This document shows positions 43,601 through 53,424 of a DNA stretch of 64,000 nt, in pieces; the first letter of the stretch is position 1; every line of letters begins with the position of its first letter. This stretch comes from Rhodococcus marinonascens NBRC 14363 (GTDB taxonomy: Bacteria; Actinomycetota; Actinomycetes; Mycobacteriales; Mycobacteriaceae). The stretch spans positions 248,001 through 312,000 of the forward strand of contig NZ_BCXB01000002.1 of the NCBI RefSeq assembly GCF_001894885.1, read 5' to 3'. A program made the translations under genes and the position numbers. The notes under the pieces are model-generated. The model searched no databases. It saw nothing but the letters and a program-made list of their open reading frames with translations, and had not been told where the DNA came from.

Positions 43601-44376
43601 CAGCGCTGCTCACTGCCGAGTTCCGCAAGGTCACCACATTGCGTTTCTGGTGGATGCTCGGTCTGGCACCCCTGATCGTAGGAATGTTCTCGAGCGCGAT
43701 CACGCTTCCTGTGATGCGTGCGTTCACCGACACATTGGACACTGATCCACTCCACGCCAACCTCGCCGCGACCCTGTTCGGACTGGCGGTCGCCCTCTCC
43801 CTCGTGGTGCTGTTCTCCGCCCTCTTCGGGACGGTGAACGTGGGAACGGAGTTCCGATACGGGACGCTGACCACCACGTTCCTCACGGCGCGCGGCCGGG
43901 ACGGCGTCATCGGAGCCAAACTCGCCGTCACCGCGGGCTTCGGATTGTTCTACGGCCTCGTCGTGGAGATGGTCAGCGTCGCCCTGCTGTTGACTTTCGG
44001 CGGCGACAGTTTCGAGATGGGTGGATCCCTGTTCGCCATGCTGGGCGCCGCTCTGATCTGCGCGGCGCTGTGGGCGCTCATCGGCGGGGGAACCTCGATG
44101 CTCACCGGCTCCTCCGTCGGGGCCTGCATCACCCTCGCGGTCGGGTACACGCTCGGCGAGGTGATCCTCCGCATGATTCTCAGCGGAATCGGCCTCGGTT
44201 CGGTCGGCGGATTCCTGCCGGTGTCGGCCACACTCGGCACGGTCGCCAACGCTGCTGCGGGCAACGAGATCGAAGCGTTGCCTCTCTGGCCGGCTGCACC
44301 TCTCACACTTCTGGCCTGGACAGTAGCCTTCGTCGTGGCCGGTTGGGCGCTCACACGGCAGCGCGACATCAGCTGA
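43597..44376 (+). CDS. ABC-2 type exporter permease
   Basis: Membrane subunit of 259 residues with six predicted helices. MTALLTAEFRKVTTLRFWWMLGLAPLIVG is the cytoplasmic lead and first helix typical of ABC-2 permeases; LFGTVNVGTEFRYGTLTTTFLTARGRDGVIGAKL is the conserved coupling segment. The start overlaps the ATPase stop by four bases, indicating translational coupling. The cargo is unknown. The molybdenum hydroxylase genes start 97 bases downstream and may be read through from the same promoter, though a functional link is not evident. Confidence 0.88.
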   Translation: MTALLTAEFRKVTTLRFWWMLGLAPLIVGMFSSAITLPVMRAFTDTLDTDPLHANLAATLFGLAVALSLVVLFSALFGTVNVGTEFRYGTLTTTFLTARGRDGVIGAKLAVTAGFGLFYGLVVEMVSVALLLTFGGDSFEMGGSLFAMLGAALICAALWALIGGGTSMLTGSSVGACITLAVGYTLGEVILRMILSGIGLGSVGGFLPVSATLGTVANAAAGNEIEALPLWPAAPLTLLAWTVAFVVAGWALTRQRDIS

Positions 44377-44473
44377 CAGCGCGGGTCGTCGGAGCTCTTG
44401 CCACTCGCGCCACACCGTCTCAGGGAGTAGTACTTGATGGGATACCCACCGCGAGCGGAGAGCACCGGACACC

Positions 44474-45346
44474 ATGGATTTCCTGCGACCAGAAGCTTGG
44501 GAAGACGCCCTCGCCATCATGGCCGAACGTCCCGGCGTCGTACCCATCCAGGGTGGCACCAGCGTGATGGTCGGGTTGAATTTCGATCTGAATCGACCTA
44601 CGGCGCTCCTGGACCTCAATCCGGTCACCGAACTGGCCAGATGGGAGCAACTGGCAGACGGAACGCTGCGAGTTGGGGCAGGAGTGCCGTACGCGCGACT
44701 GATCTCGGAACTCGGCGACCGATTACCTGGACTCGCCCAGGCAGCCCGGACCGTCGGCTCGCGCCAGATCCGCAACCGCGGTACCGTCGGCGGAAATCTG
44801 GGCGCGACCACCGGTGACACCCACGCACCGCTGCTGGCGGCGGGTGCCGTGATCGAAGTCGAATCGTCTGCCCGCGGGGTGCGGATGATCCCTGCCGCAG
44901 AGTTCTACCCGAGCGCGCAGCGCAGCGCGCTCGCCCCTGATGAACTCATCCGCGCCTTCCACGTCTCGCCGGCCTCGGGCCCACAGTATTTCTCCAAGAT
45001 CGGCACCCGGAACGCGATGGTAGCGGCAATATGTTCCTTCTCGATTGTGCTGTACCCGGAGGAGCGCCGAGTCGGCACGGGGCTCGGATCGGCCGCTCCC
45101 ACCCCACGCCGAGCCCTGGCGGCCGAGGACTTTCTGGCCGCCGAACTCGATTGGGACGGTGAACTCGACAACGCTGTCGCCCGCCGGTTCGGCGATCTGG
45201 TCAGCGAAGCTGCGAACCCGGTCGATGACGTTCGGGGCACAGCCGACTACCGCAATCACGCTCTCGCGGTCATCGCCAGAAGAGCGCTCACCTGGGCATG
45301 GCAGGACCACTCGATCAACAGAAGGTCCGCCTGGACATGCGTGTGA
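44474..45346 (+). CDS. Molybdenum hydroxylase FAD subunit (CoxM/XdhB type)
   Basis: FAD-binding medium subunit of a xanthine-dehydrogenase-family enzyme, 290 residues. It passes electrons from the Fe-S subunit to NAD or another acceptor. IQGGTSVMVGLNFDL and TVGSRQIRNRGTVGGNLGATTGDTHAPLLAAGAVIEV are the two FAD-binding motifs of the CO-dehydrogenase flavoprotein family. ATG at 44474 has GGAGA upstream. Order M-S-L and the overlaps with the following genes match cox-type operons. Confidence 0.9.
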   Translation: MDFLRPEAWEDALAIMAERPGVVPIQGGTSVMVGLNFDLNRPTALLDLNPVTELARWEQLADGTLRVGAGVPYARLISELGDRLPGLAQAARTVGSRQIRNRGTVGGNLGATTGDTHAPLLAAGAVIEVESSARGVRMIPAAEFYPSAQRSALAPDELIRAFHVSPASGPQYFSKIGTRNAMVAAICSFSIVLYPEERRVGTGLGSAAPTPRRALAAEDFLAAELDWDGELDNAVARRFGDLVSEAANPVDDVRGTADYRNHALAVIARRALTWAWQDHSINRRSAWTCV

Positions 45347-45810
45347 CATGCACTGTCAATGACAAGGAGCAGGTGGCGGACGGCGTGTGGGAAGGCGAGA
45401 GCCTCCTTTACCTCCTCCGCGAACGAATGGGACTCCCGGGCTCGAAGAACGCCTGCGAACAAGGCGAATGCGGTTCGTGCACGGTCTATCTCGACGACCT
45501 TCCTACGTGTGCCTGCCTGGTGGCTGCAGGTCAGGTGCAGGGACGCCGAATCCGCACAGTAGAAGGACTCGCCGACGGCGAGCAGCTCGATCCGATCCAA
45601 GAGGCGTTCGTCGAATGTGGAGCCATCCAGTGCGGGTTCTGCACCCCAGGTCTGGTGGTGCAGGCACATGACCTGGTCGAGCGAGTGGACAACCCGTCCG
45701 ATGCGGATATTCGAGAGGCCCTCGCCGGCAACCTGTGCCGCTGCACCGGCTACGAGAAGATCCTCGACGCGGTGCGGCTCGCTGCCTCTCGCAAGGCGGA
45801 GTCACTGTGA
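45337..45810 (+). CDS. Molybdenum hydroxylase 2Fe-2S subunit (CoxS type)
   Basis: Small electron-transfer subunit of 157 residues with two [2Fe-2S] clusters. The plant-ferredoxin-type cluster is bound by GSKNACEQGECGSCTVYLDDLPTCACL. The second cluster is bound by GAIQCGFCTPGLVVQAHDL and EALAGNLCRCTGYEKILDAV. All eight cysteines expected are present. ATG at 45337 overlaps the end of the FAD-subunit gene by ten bases; ATG at 45298 is an alternative with no family likeness in the added residues. Its stop overlaps the next start as GTGA. Confidence 0.92.
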   Translation: MRVTCTVNDKEQVADGVWEGESLLYLLRERMGLPGSKNACEQGECGSCTVYLDDLPTCACLVAAGQVQGRRIRTVEGLADGEQLDPIQEAFVECGAIQCGFCTPGLVVQAHDLVERVDNPSDADIREALAGNLCRCTGYEKILDAVRLAASRKAESL

Positions 45811-48122
45811 TCACACCGCTGCGGGCACCGAGCGAGATCGTCGCGCCGGGCCAGGGACGGGTCGGCGACAGTCCACTGCGGCCGGACGGGACCCTGAAGG
45901 TCAAGGGAGAATTCGCCTACTCGTCAGACCTCTCCATCGACGGAATGCTGTGGGGCGCAACCCTGCGCAGCCCACACCCGAGCGCGAGGATTCTGTCCGT
46001 AGAGATCGGCGAGGCTCTCGCGACACCCGGCGTGGAGGCGGTCCTTACTCACGAGGACGTCCCTGGTCGAAAGTGCTTCGGTGTGGCTCGCACATGGGAC
46101 CAACCGGTACTAGCGTTCGACGAAGTCCGTCATGAGGGCGAACCGATCGCCCTGGTCGCTGCCAACCACCCAGAGACGGCACGGCGAGCAATGGAAAAGA
46201 TCACCGTCAAGTACGACGTGCTCGAACCGCTCACCGATGCACGCCGCGCAGCACTGGACCCGAGCTATCCGAAGGTTCAGGAGCGCGGTGGCGTGGCCCG
46301 GCATCAGCCGGTCCGCGTCGGCGACGTCGCTTCCGCCCGCGCCGCGGCGGATGTCGTGGTCAGCGGCGAATTCACAACCGGAATCCAAGACCCGGCGTTT
46401 CTCGGACCAGAGTCCGGACTGGCGATTCCGGGCGAGGACGGCGGCATCGATCTGTACGTCGCCACCCAATGGATGCAGAACGACCTCGAACAGATCGGAC
46501 CGTGCCTTGCCCTGCCACAAGAGAAGATCCGGATGACTCTTGCCGGTGTTGGCGGAGCATTCGGCGGTCGTGAAGATCTCTCGATGGAGATCCACGCGGC
46601 GATGCTGGCACTGCACACCGGCAGGCCAGTCAAGATCGTGTACAGCCGCTACGAGTCATTCTTCGGTCATGTTCACCGGCACCCGGCTCAGATGCGCTAC
46701 GAGTACGGGGCGACGCGCGAGGGAAAGTTACTCTTCGCCGACGCGGAGATCATCCTCGACGGCGGCGCGTATACGTCGATGACCCCGGGCGTCGTCGGTA
46801 CCGCGGCCTCGCTCGGCGTCGGTCCGTACGTGATCCCCAACATTGAAATCAACGCGTACGGTGTCTACACCAACAATCCGCCGTGTGGAGCAATGCGGGG
46901 TTTCGGCGCCCTGCAAACCTGCTTCGCATACGAGTCGATGATGGACAAGGTGGCCGAGGCTTGCGGGATCAGCAAAGTCCAGGTGCGCCGGATCAACGCG
47001 ATCAAGCAGGGCTCGGTACTCGCCACCGGGCAGGTGATCGAGGCGCCCACACCACTCGCCGACATGCTCACGCGGGCCGAATCGTTGCCGATGCCCGCAC
47101 ACCTCGACCCAACCGATATCAGGAACCTGCCGGGATGCACCTCGCAGACCACCCATGGCGAGGGCGTGGTGCGAGGCGTCGGCTACGGAGTCGGCATCAA
47201 GAACATCTGCTTCTCCGAGTCCCATGATGACTACTCCACGGCACGAGTCAGACTCGAGGTGATAGGAGGGGAGGCCACCGCGCTGGTGCACACGGGTGCC
47301 GCCGAAGTGGGCCAGGGCCTGGTGACCCTGCAGGCGCAGATCGCCCGCACCGAACTGGGCGTCACCCGGATCACCATCCACCCAGCCGACAACCGGGTCG
47401 GTAGTGCCGGGTCGACGTCTGCGTCGCGCCAGTCGTACATGACCGGAGGCGCGGTGAAGACAGCCTGCGAAGCGATCCGCGAGGCCGTCTTCGCTCTGAC
47501 AAGGCTCCATCTGGGCCGAATCGTCGAAGACCTGAGCCTGGTCGGTGGAAAGATCGTGTCGGCATCGGAAGGTCCACTTGCGAGCCTCGAAGACATTCTC
47601 GGCGATCGAGTCCTCGAGCAGACCCGGGAGTTTCACCACCGTCCTACCAGCGGAATGGACCCGGCCACCGGACAGGGCGCCACCCACACCCAGCATGCGT
47701 TGTGCGTACATCGCGCGGTCGTCGACGTCGATATCGAGCTCGGTCTGATCAAGGTCGTCGAGATGGTTGCCGTCCAAGATGTCGGCAAAATCCTCAACCA
47801 GTTGTCACTGGAGGGCCAGATCCAGGGCGGGTCGGCCCAGGGTCTCGGGCTGGCGGTAATGGAGGAGATCATCGTCAAGGATGGACTGGTCCAGAACCCA
47901 TCGTTCACCGATTACCGCATCCCGACCATGGTCGACATGCCACCGATGCGCCTCGAGATCCTGGAGAACCCGGACCCGCTGGCCCCGTACGGTCTGCGCG
48001 GCGCAGGGGAACCCTCCACGTTGTCTTCCATACCCGCAATCGTGGGTGCGATCAGAGACGCCACCGGCTTGGCGCTCACCCGGGTGCCAGTGCGACCCGA
48101 ACACATCACCGGTAGCAGTTGA
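45807..48122 (+). CDS. Molybdenum hydroxylase large subunit (XdhA/CoxL superfamily)
   Basis: Molybdopterin-binding catalytic subunit, 771 residues. GVGGAFGGREDLSMEIHAAML and PPCGAMRGFGALQTCFAYESMMDKVAE are Mo-cofactor segments, and the catalytic glutamate is in YGLRGAGEPSTL near the C-terminus. The loop AMRGFG differs from the AYxCSFR loop with Cys of true CO dehydrogenases, so this is not a form I CODH. It more likely hydroxylates a purine, other N-heterocycle or aldehyde. GTG at 45807 has GGAG five bases upstream. No cofactor-insertion genes (coxD/xdhC-like) follow, so maturation factors must be encoded elsewhere. Confidence 0.92.
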   Translation: MITPLRAPSEIVAPGQGRVGDSPLRPDGTLKVKGEFAYSSDLSIDGMLWGATLRSPHPSARILSVEIGEALATPGVEAVLTHEDVPGRKCFGVARTWDQPVLAFDEVRHEGEPIALVAANHPETARRAMEKITVKYDVLEPLTDARRAALDPSYPKVQERGGVARHQPVRVGDVASARAAADVVVSGEFTTGIQDPAFLGPESGLAIPGEDGGIDLYVATQWMQNDLEQIGPCLALPQEKIRMTLAGVGGAFGGREDLSMEIHAAMLALHTGRPVKIVYSRYESFFGHVHRHPAQMRYEYGATREGKLLFADAEIILDGGAYTSMTPGVVGTAASLGVGPYVIPNIEINAYGVYTNNPPCGAMRGFGALQTCFAYESMMDKVAEACGISKVQVRRINAIKQGSVLATGQVIEAPTPLADMLTRAESLPMPAHLDPTDIRNLPGCTSQTTHGEGVVRGVGYGVGIKNICFSESHDDYSTARVRLEVIGGEATALVHTGAAEVGQGLVTLQAQIARTELGVTRITIHPADNRVGSAGSTSASRQSYMTGGAVKTACEAIREAVFALTRLHLGRIVEDLSLVGGKIVSASEGPLASLEDILGDRVLEQTREFHHRPTSGMDPATGQGATHTQHALCVHRAVVDVDIELGLIKVVEMVAVQDVGKILNQLSLEGQIQGGSAQGLGLAVMEEIIVKDGLVQNPSFTDYRIPTMVDMPPMRLEILENPDPLAPYGLRGAGEPSTLSSIPAIVGAIRDATGLALTRVPVRPEHITGSS

Positions 48123-48726
48123 CCCACCAGGCGAAGTCCAATTCCGTCGGCAACGTAAGAATATGCCAGACGAGTGGGCCATCGAAAACGCGACCTGTTT
48201 CGGGGTATCGAGCACCATCGCCTCATTGGCGGAAGTGGGATGTATCACCCGCAGGCCAGGGCCGGCGGCGCGCCCGGAACTCGACGGCACCGCTTGCGCG
48301 CGGGCGTGGAACCGACCCCGGTGGCTACTGTTCGATGGTCGGCCCCCCCCCCCGATCCGGTCACCTAGCAGGTAGTCCTCGAGACGAGCAACCGGATTGG
48401 CCGTCATACCTTTGTTATCTTGGCGCGCCGCCGTGACCTGTTGGGAAGTAAACGTCATCGTCGCCCGGCGGCGGGTGGCCCAGACCGGATTCCATACCTC
48501 GCTGAGTATGCCGGTGACCACTATCGGGGTGCCACGAGATGCGGCGAAGACCGTGCCGGGGAATAATCGCGGGGCGAGAACCGTCATCGATGGTAACCCC
48601 GTCGATTGGCCGTGAGACGGCCCGCACGTGCTTGCCGGGCAAATTGCACGTCACATGTGGGGCTATTCTCATGATATATAGGCGCTCTGACCGGGTACCG
48701 AAATAGAAACGAGGCGAATACCTGCC
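48123..48726. other. 604-base stretch without a convincing gene
   Basis: Reading frames here are short or run antisense into neighbours. A minus-strand frame, 47805-48587, extends into the hydroxylase gene and lacks recognisable motifs. The stretch contains an 11-base C run at 48343-48353 and ends with the dyad and AT-rich promoter region of kgd. It could hold a decayed gene, but nothing specific is recognised. Confidence 0.5.
48626..48651. promoter_or_regulatory. Imperfect dyad upstream of kgd
   Basis: ACGTGCTTGCC (48626-48636) is repeated in inverse as GGCAAATTGCACGT (48638-48651), with a three-base bulge. It lies about 75 bases before the kgd GTG. The AT-rich stretch TGATATATAGG at 48673-48683, a possible -10 region, follows it. 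A regulator site is plausible but unidentified. Confidence 0.45.
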
Positions 48727-51700
48727 GTGAGCAGCAGCTCTACATCCCAGTTCGGACAGAACCAATGGTTGGTTGACGAGATGTACCAGCGTTTCCAGGA
48801 CGATCCGTCGTCCGTGGACGCCAGCTGGCACGAATTCCTGACAGATTACTCTCCCGACGCCGCCTCGAAAGCAGGCGCGGCCAACGGACACCGCACTACC
48901 GACGCCGTCGCACCTGCTGCTCCCTCTGCCACGACTTCGGCGCCTCGGGCTTCCGCGCCGCGGACCGCGCCTCAGCCCCAGACCAAGCAAGCCAACGGCG
49001 CCGCACCAAAGAGCGCCGCACCTAAGAATGTTGCCCCCAAAGCTGCAGCGCCCAAGACCGCCGCGCCCAAGACCGACGCGCCCAAGACCACTCCGAAGAG
49101 CGACGCCGCCGCCGCTAAAACCGTCAAGGAGGCGAAGGCGACTGCTCCTGCCTCCGACGAGTCGACGGTTCTTCGCGGCGCGGCTGCTGCCGTCGCGAGA
49201 AACATGTCGGCATCGCTGACAATTCCGACCGCCACCAGCGTGCGCGCCATCCCCGCGAAGCTGATGTTCGACAACCGGATCGTTATCAACAACCACCTCG
49301 CCCGTACCCGCGGCGGCAAGATCTCGTTCACGCACCTTCTCGGTTACGCCATCGTGCAGGCCGTCAAGGCGTTTCCGACCATGAACCGACACTTCGCCGA
49401 GATCGACGGCAAGCCCAACGCGGTCACCCCGGCACACACCAACCTCGGCCTCGCTATCGACCTACCTGGCAAGAACGGCAGCCGGTCCCTCGTCGTCGCG
49501 GCGATCAAGAAGACCGACACGTTCAATTTCACGCAGTTCTACAGCGCCTACGAGGACATCGTCCGGCGTGCACGTGACGGCAAGCTCACGGCCGAAGACT
49601 TCTCGGGTGTCACGATCTCTCTCACCAACCCCGGTGGGATCGGCACCGTGCACTCCGTACCACGCCTCATGAACAACCAGGGTGCCATCATCGGTGCCGG
49701 CGCCATGGAGTACCCCGCCGAGTTCCAGGGCGCGAGCGACGAGCGCATCGCCGAAATGGGCGTCGGCAAACTCATCACGCTCACCTCGACGTACGACCAT
49801 CGCATCATTCAGGGTGCCGAGTCCGGCGATTTCCTTCGGACCATCCACAACCTGCTGATCAGCGACGAGTTCTACGACGAGATCTTCCACTCCCTGCACA
49901 TCCCATACGAGCCGGTCCGTTGGCGGCAGGACGTCCCGGAAGGCGAGGTCGACAAGAGCACTCGTGTTCTCGAGTTGATTGCCGCCTACCGCAACCGGGG
50001 TCACTTGATGGCCGATACGGATCCGCTCCAGTTCGTCAAGGACAAGTTCCGCAGCCATCCGGACCTCGATGTCACAACGCACGACCTGACCCTGTGGGAT
50101 CTCGACCGCGAGTTCAAGGTCGGCGGCTTCCACGGTAAGTCGAAGATGAAGCTGCGCGATGTCCTGAGCGTGCTTCGTGACGCTTATTGCCGCCACATCG
50201 GTGTCGAGTACGCGCACATCCTGGAACCGGAGCAGCAGCAGTGGCTGCAAGACCGGGTTGAGTCGCACCACGTCAAACTGACAGTCGCCCAGCAGAAGTA
50301 CATCCTGAGCAAGCTCAACGCCGCCGAGGCCTTCGAGACGTTCCTGCAGACCAAGTACGTCGGCCAGAAGCGCTTCTCCCTGGAGGGCTCCGAGTCCGTC
50401 ATCCCGATGATGGACGCAGTGATCGACCAGGCTGCAGAGCACGCGCTCGACGAGGTCGTGATTGGTATGCCGCACCGTGGTCGCCTGAACGTTCTGGCGA
50501 ACATCGTCGGCAAGCCGTACTCCAAGATCTTCACGGAGTTCGAGGGCAACATGAACCCGGCGGCCGCTCACGGCTCCGGCGACGTGAAATACCACCTCGG
50601 TGCCGAGGGCACGTACATCCAGATGTTCGGTGACAACGACATCACCGTCTCCCTCACAGCCAACCCCTCACACCTCGAGGCGGTCGACCCGGTCCTCGAG
50701 GGCCTGGTCCGCGCCAAGCAGGACATCCTCGACAAGGGCGAGAACGGCTTCACCGTCCTGCCGCTGATGTTGCACGGCGACGCCGCGTTCGCCGGTCAGG
50801 GTGTGGTTGCGGAGACGTTGAACCTGGCACTGCTGCGGGGCTACCGCACCGGCGGCACCGTGCACATCGTGGTCAACAACCAGGTGGGCTTCACCACCGC
50901 CCCGGAACACTCCCGGTCCTCCGAGTACTGCACCGACGTGGCCAAAATGATCGGCGCGCCGATCTTCCACGTCAACGGTGACGACCCCGAGGCCTGCTTC
51001 TGGGTCGCCCAACTCGCAGTCGACTTCCGGGAAAAGTTCCAGAAGGACGTCGTCATCGACATGATCTGCTACCGCCGCCGCGGTCACAACGAGGGCGATG
51101 ACCCGTCGATGACGCAGCCTGCAATGTATGACGTCATCGACACCAAGCGCAGCGTCCGTAAGAGCTACACCGAATCCCTGATCGGCCGCGGCGATATCTC
51201 ACTGAAGGAAGCCGAAGACGCCCTACGCGACTACCAGGGTCAGCTCGAGCGGGTGTTCAACGAGGTACGCGAACTCGAGAAATACACACCCGGTCCCAGC
51301 GAGTCCGTCGAATTGGACCAGCCGCTGCCCACCAAGCTGAAGACGTCCGTCGACGTCTCGGTTCTGGAGCGGATCGGCGACGCGTTCGTCAATGTTCCCG
51401 ACGGATTCACTGTGCATCCGCGCGTCAAACCGGTCATCGAGAAGCGTCGGGAGATGTCTCGCGAAGGCAAGGTCGACTGGGCGTTCGCAGAACTACTCGC
51501 CTTCGGTTCGCTGGTCGACCAAGGCAAGACAGTTCGCCTGTCAGGCCAGGACTCCAAGCGCGGCACGTTCACGCAGCGTCACTCGGTACTCATCGACCGC
51601 AAGACGGGCGAGGAGTACACCCCGCTGCAGAACCTCGGCAGCGAGAACCCCGGCAAGTTCATGGTCTACGATTCCGCACTCAGCGAGTTTGCCGCCGTCG

Positions 51701-52548
51701 GGTTCGAGTACGGCTACGCCGTAGGTAACCCGGGTGCGCTCGTGCTGTGGGAGGCGCAGTTCGGTGACTTCGTCAACGGCGCGCAGTCCATCATCGACGA
51801 GTTCATCTCATCGGGTGAAGCCAAGTGGGGCCAGCTTTCCGACGTCGTTCTGCTGCTGCCGCACGGTCACGAGGGTCAGGGGCCCGACCACACGTCCGGT
51901 CGTATCGAGCGCTTCCTGCTGTTGTGTGCAGAGAGTTCGATGACAGTCGCCGTGCCGTCCACCCCGGCTAGTTATTTCCACCTATTGCGTCGTCACTCGC
52001 TCGACGGAATTCGTCGCCCGCTTGTGGTCTTTACGCCGAAGTCGATGCTACGCAACAAGGCTGCTGTCTCAGAGGTCGAAGACTTCACCACCGGCAAGTT
52101 CCGCTCGGTGTTCGAGGAGCCTGCGTACGAGGACGCCGCCGCCGACCGCGGCAAGGTCCGCCGCATCCTCCTCGTCAGCGGAAAGCTGTACTGGGAGTTG
52201 CTGGCGAAGAAGCAGAAAGACAACCGCGAGGACATCGCGATCGTCCGGATCGAACAGTTGTACCCGGTTCCGAGCCGTCGCCTACGCGAAACGCTCGATC
52301 GCTATCCACATGCCCACGAGTTCCAGTGGGTTCAGGAGGAGCCGGCCAACCAGGGCGCGTGGCCGTTCTTCGGTCTCGCACTACCCGAGTTGCTCCCCGA
52401 CAAACTGGCCGGGATCAAGCGCATCTCGCGTCGTTCGATGTCGGCGCCGTCGTCGGGCTCGAGCAAGGTGCACGCGGTGGAACAACAAGAGATCATCGAT
52501 GAAGCGTTCAGCGAAAGAGCAGAAACCGCCAGGGCGTTCGGCGATTGA
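48727..52548 (+). CDS. kgd: Multifunctional 2-oxoglutarate dehydrogenase/decarboxylase (Kgd/OdhA)
   Basis: Central TCA-cycle enzyme, 1273 residues. After an N-terminal segment [30 protein letters not shown], an Ala/Pro/Lys-rich linker with APK repeats spans about residues 60-140. An E2-type acyltransferase domain follows, with [15 protein letters not shown] carrying the catalytic His near residue 357. The E1 part has [45 protein letters not shown] (thiamine diphosphate binding) and [22 protein letters not shown], and the C-terminus [22 protein letters not shown]. In actinobacteria this E1-E2 fusion works with lipoyl E2 and is inhibited by the FHA protein OdhI/GarA. The GTG at 48727 is a clear start. 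Confidence 0.97.
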   Translation: MSSSSTSQFGQNQWLVDEMYQRFQDDPSSVDASWHEFLTDYSPDAASKAGAANGHRTTDAVAPAAPSATTSAPRASAPRTAPQPQTKQANGAAPKSAAPKNVAPKAAAPKTAAPKTDAPKTTPKSDAAAAKTVKEAKATAPASDESTVLRGAAAAVARNMSASLTIPTATSVRAIPAKLMFDNRIVINNHLARTRGGKISFTHLLGYAIVQAVKAFPTMNRHFAEIDGKPNAVTPAHTNLGLAIDLPGKNGSRSLVVAAIKKTDTFNFTQFYSAYEDIVRRARDGKLTAEDFSGVTISLTNPGGIGTVHSVPRLMNNQGAIIGAGAMEYPAEFQGASDERIAEMGVGKLITLTSTYDHRIIQGAESGDFLRTIHNLLISDEFYDEIFHSLHIPYEPVRWRQDVPEGEVDKSTRVLELIAAYRNRGHLMADTDPLQFVKDKFRSHPDLDVTTHDLTLWDLDREFKVGGFHGKSKMKLRDVLSVLRDAYCRHIGVEYAHILEPEQQQWLQDRVESHHVKLTVAQQKYILSKLNAAEAFETFLQTKYVGQKRFSLEGSESVIPMMDAVIDQAAEHALDEVVIGMPHRGRLNVLANIVGKPYSKIFTEFEGNMNPAAAHGSGDVKYHLGAEGTYIQMFGDNDITVSLTANPSHLEAVDPVLEGLVRAKQDILDKGENGFTVLPLMLHGDAAFAGQGVVAETLNLALLRGYRTGGTVHIVVNNQVGFTTAPEHSRSSEYCTDVAKMIGAPIFHVNGDDPEACFWVAQLAVDFREKFQKDVVIDMICYRRRGHNEGDDPSMTQPAMYDVIDTKRSVRKSYTESLIGRGDISLKEAEDALRDYQGQLERVFNEVRELEKYTPGPSESVELDQPLPTKLKTSVDVSVLERIGDAFVNVPDGFTVHPRVKPVIEKRREMSREGKVDWAFAELLAFGSLVDQGKTVRLSGQDSKRGTFTQRHSVLIDRKTGEEYTPLQNLGSENPGKFMVYDSALSEFAAVGFEYGYAVGNPGALVLWEAQFGDFVNGAQSIIDEFISSGEAKWGQLSDVVLLLPHGHEGQGPDHTSGRIERFLLLCAESSMTVAVPSTPASYFHLLRRHSLDGIRRPLVVFTPKSMLRNKAAVSEVEDFTTGKFRSVFEEPAYEDAAADRGKVRRILLVSGKLYWELLAKKQKDNREDIAIVRIEQLYPVPSRRLRETLDRYPHAHEFQWVQEEPANQGAWPFFGLALPELLPDKLAGIKRISRRSMSAPSSGSSKVHAVEQQEIIDEAFSERAETARAFGD

Positions 52549-52639
52549 GCGTGAAACGGCTGAAGCGTTCAGCGCAAGAGTATGTAGCGGATGGAGCACT
52601 CGGGTGAGCCTGCGAGTGTGATGTCGATTCTTGCCCGCG

Positions 52640-52682
52640 AGCCGGGTCGAGTTCACGCAACCGCGTGGACTTCGACCCGGCT
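52640..52682. terminator. Bidirectional hairpin terminator after kgd
   Basis: AGCCGGGTCGA (52640-52650) pairs perfectly with 52672-52682, and the inner bases add an interrupted GT-CACGC/GCGTG-AC stem. It lies between the stops of kgd and the convergent TetR gene. Confidence 0.85.
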
Positions 52683-52704
52683 TTCGTGGTCTCCGGCCGG
52701 ATCG

Positions 52705-53355
52705 TCAGCTCGCGGTGGCCTCCTGTAGCACGGCGGCCATCTCGGGCGCCGCGGCGACGGCGAGCGCGGGAAGGGCCTGGGCGGCGATGTCGATCAGTTC
52801 GTCGCGTGACAGCTGCGGGTTGTGCAACGGGTTGTGCAACCAGGTGATCGTGACCTCCTCCACGTAGGCGATCCATCCGCGCACGGAGAGCACGACCGCG
52901 GAGGTCGGCTCGATGGCAAGCATTCTGAGTTGTTCGAGGATCCGCTCACACATCACGACGCGCGTTTCTTCGAAGATTGCTCGCATGTCCGGGTTGCCAC
53001 TCGCCGGTCCGCGCGACAGCGAAACGTAGCATGTGCGATTGTCGCAGGCGTAGTCGATGTAGGACGACAGCACCGAACGCAGAACCCGCATCGGATCGCC
53101 GGCTTTCACGACGGACGGATCAGCGGCCGTGTAAGCAATCATCTCCTCGTTTGCGTGCCGGACGATCGCAAGGTGGAAATCTTGCTTTGAGGCGAAGTAG
53201 TGGAACAGCAGACCGGGTGACACCCCGGCCCGCTCTGCGATTTCCTCTACTGAAATCTGCTCGAGTGGTCGATCTGCCAGCATTTCCGCGCCCAGATCGA
53301 TCAATTGGGCGCGTCGTTGCTCCGGGCTGAGACGGGTCCGCTTCACAACAGCCAT
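52705..53355 (-). CDS. TetR-family regulator of the monooxygenase operon
   Basis: Repressor of 216 residues. The helix-turn-helix is in RRAQLIDLGAEMLADRPLEQISVEEIAERAGVSPGLLFHYFASKQDFHLAIV. The C-terminal domain is typical TetR_C in length but does not identify the ligand; fatty acyl or ketone ligands would suit the neighbours. ATG at 53355. Two palindromes between it and the divergent monooxygenase gene form a near-certain operator region, so it is expected to control both itself and the mymA-like operon. Confidence 0.92.
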   Translation of the reverse strand: MAVVKRTRLSPEQRRAQLIDLGAEMLADRPLEQISVEEIAERAGVSPGLLFHYFASKQDFHLAIVRHANEEMIAYTAADPSVVKAGDPMRVLRSVLSSYIDYACDNRTCYVSLSRGPASGNPDMRAIFEETRVVMCERILEQLRMLAIEPTSAVVLSVRGWIAYVEEVTITWLHNPLHNPQLSRDELIDIAAQALPALAVAAAPEMAAVLQEATAS

Positions 53356-53377
53356 GAAACAAGACTACTAAACTCGA

Positions 53378-53393
53378 GTCAATAGCTATTGAC
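53378..53393. promoter_or_regulatory. Operator A: perfect 16-bp palindrome
   Basis: GTCAATAGCTATTGAC is a perfect palindrome between the TetR gene and the monooxygenase gene, of usual TetR-operator length. Confidence 0.8.
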
Positions 53394-53400
53394 CGATCAT

Positions 53401-53416
53401 CAATAGCTACCTATTG
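53401..53416. promoter_or_regulatory. Operator B: second copy of the palindrome
   Basis: CAATAGCTACCTATTG shares CAATAG/CTATTG arms with operator A; centres are 23 bases apart, and the copy ends eight bases before the monooxygenase ATG. A bound repressor here would block initiation directly. Confidence 0.75.
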
Positions 53417-53424
53417 TTGCGTGC

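Noticed and set aside
45807-48122. Form I CO dehydrogenase large subunit
   Set aside because: The characteristic AYxCSFR active-site loop is missing; the equivalent loop reads AMRGFG, as in xanthine-dehydrogenase-like enzymes.
47805-48587. Minus-strand frame of 260 codons downstream of the Mo hydroxylase
   Set aside because: About 320 bases are antisense to the hydroxylase gene and it crosses the 11-base C run. No motif was found, though a decayed gene cannot be excluded.
49462-50595. 377-codon minus-strand frame within kgd
   Set aside because: Antisense shadow produced by high-GC codon usage; kgd motifs on the plus strand are continuous across it.
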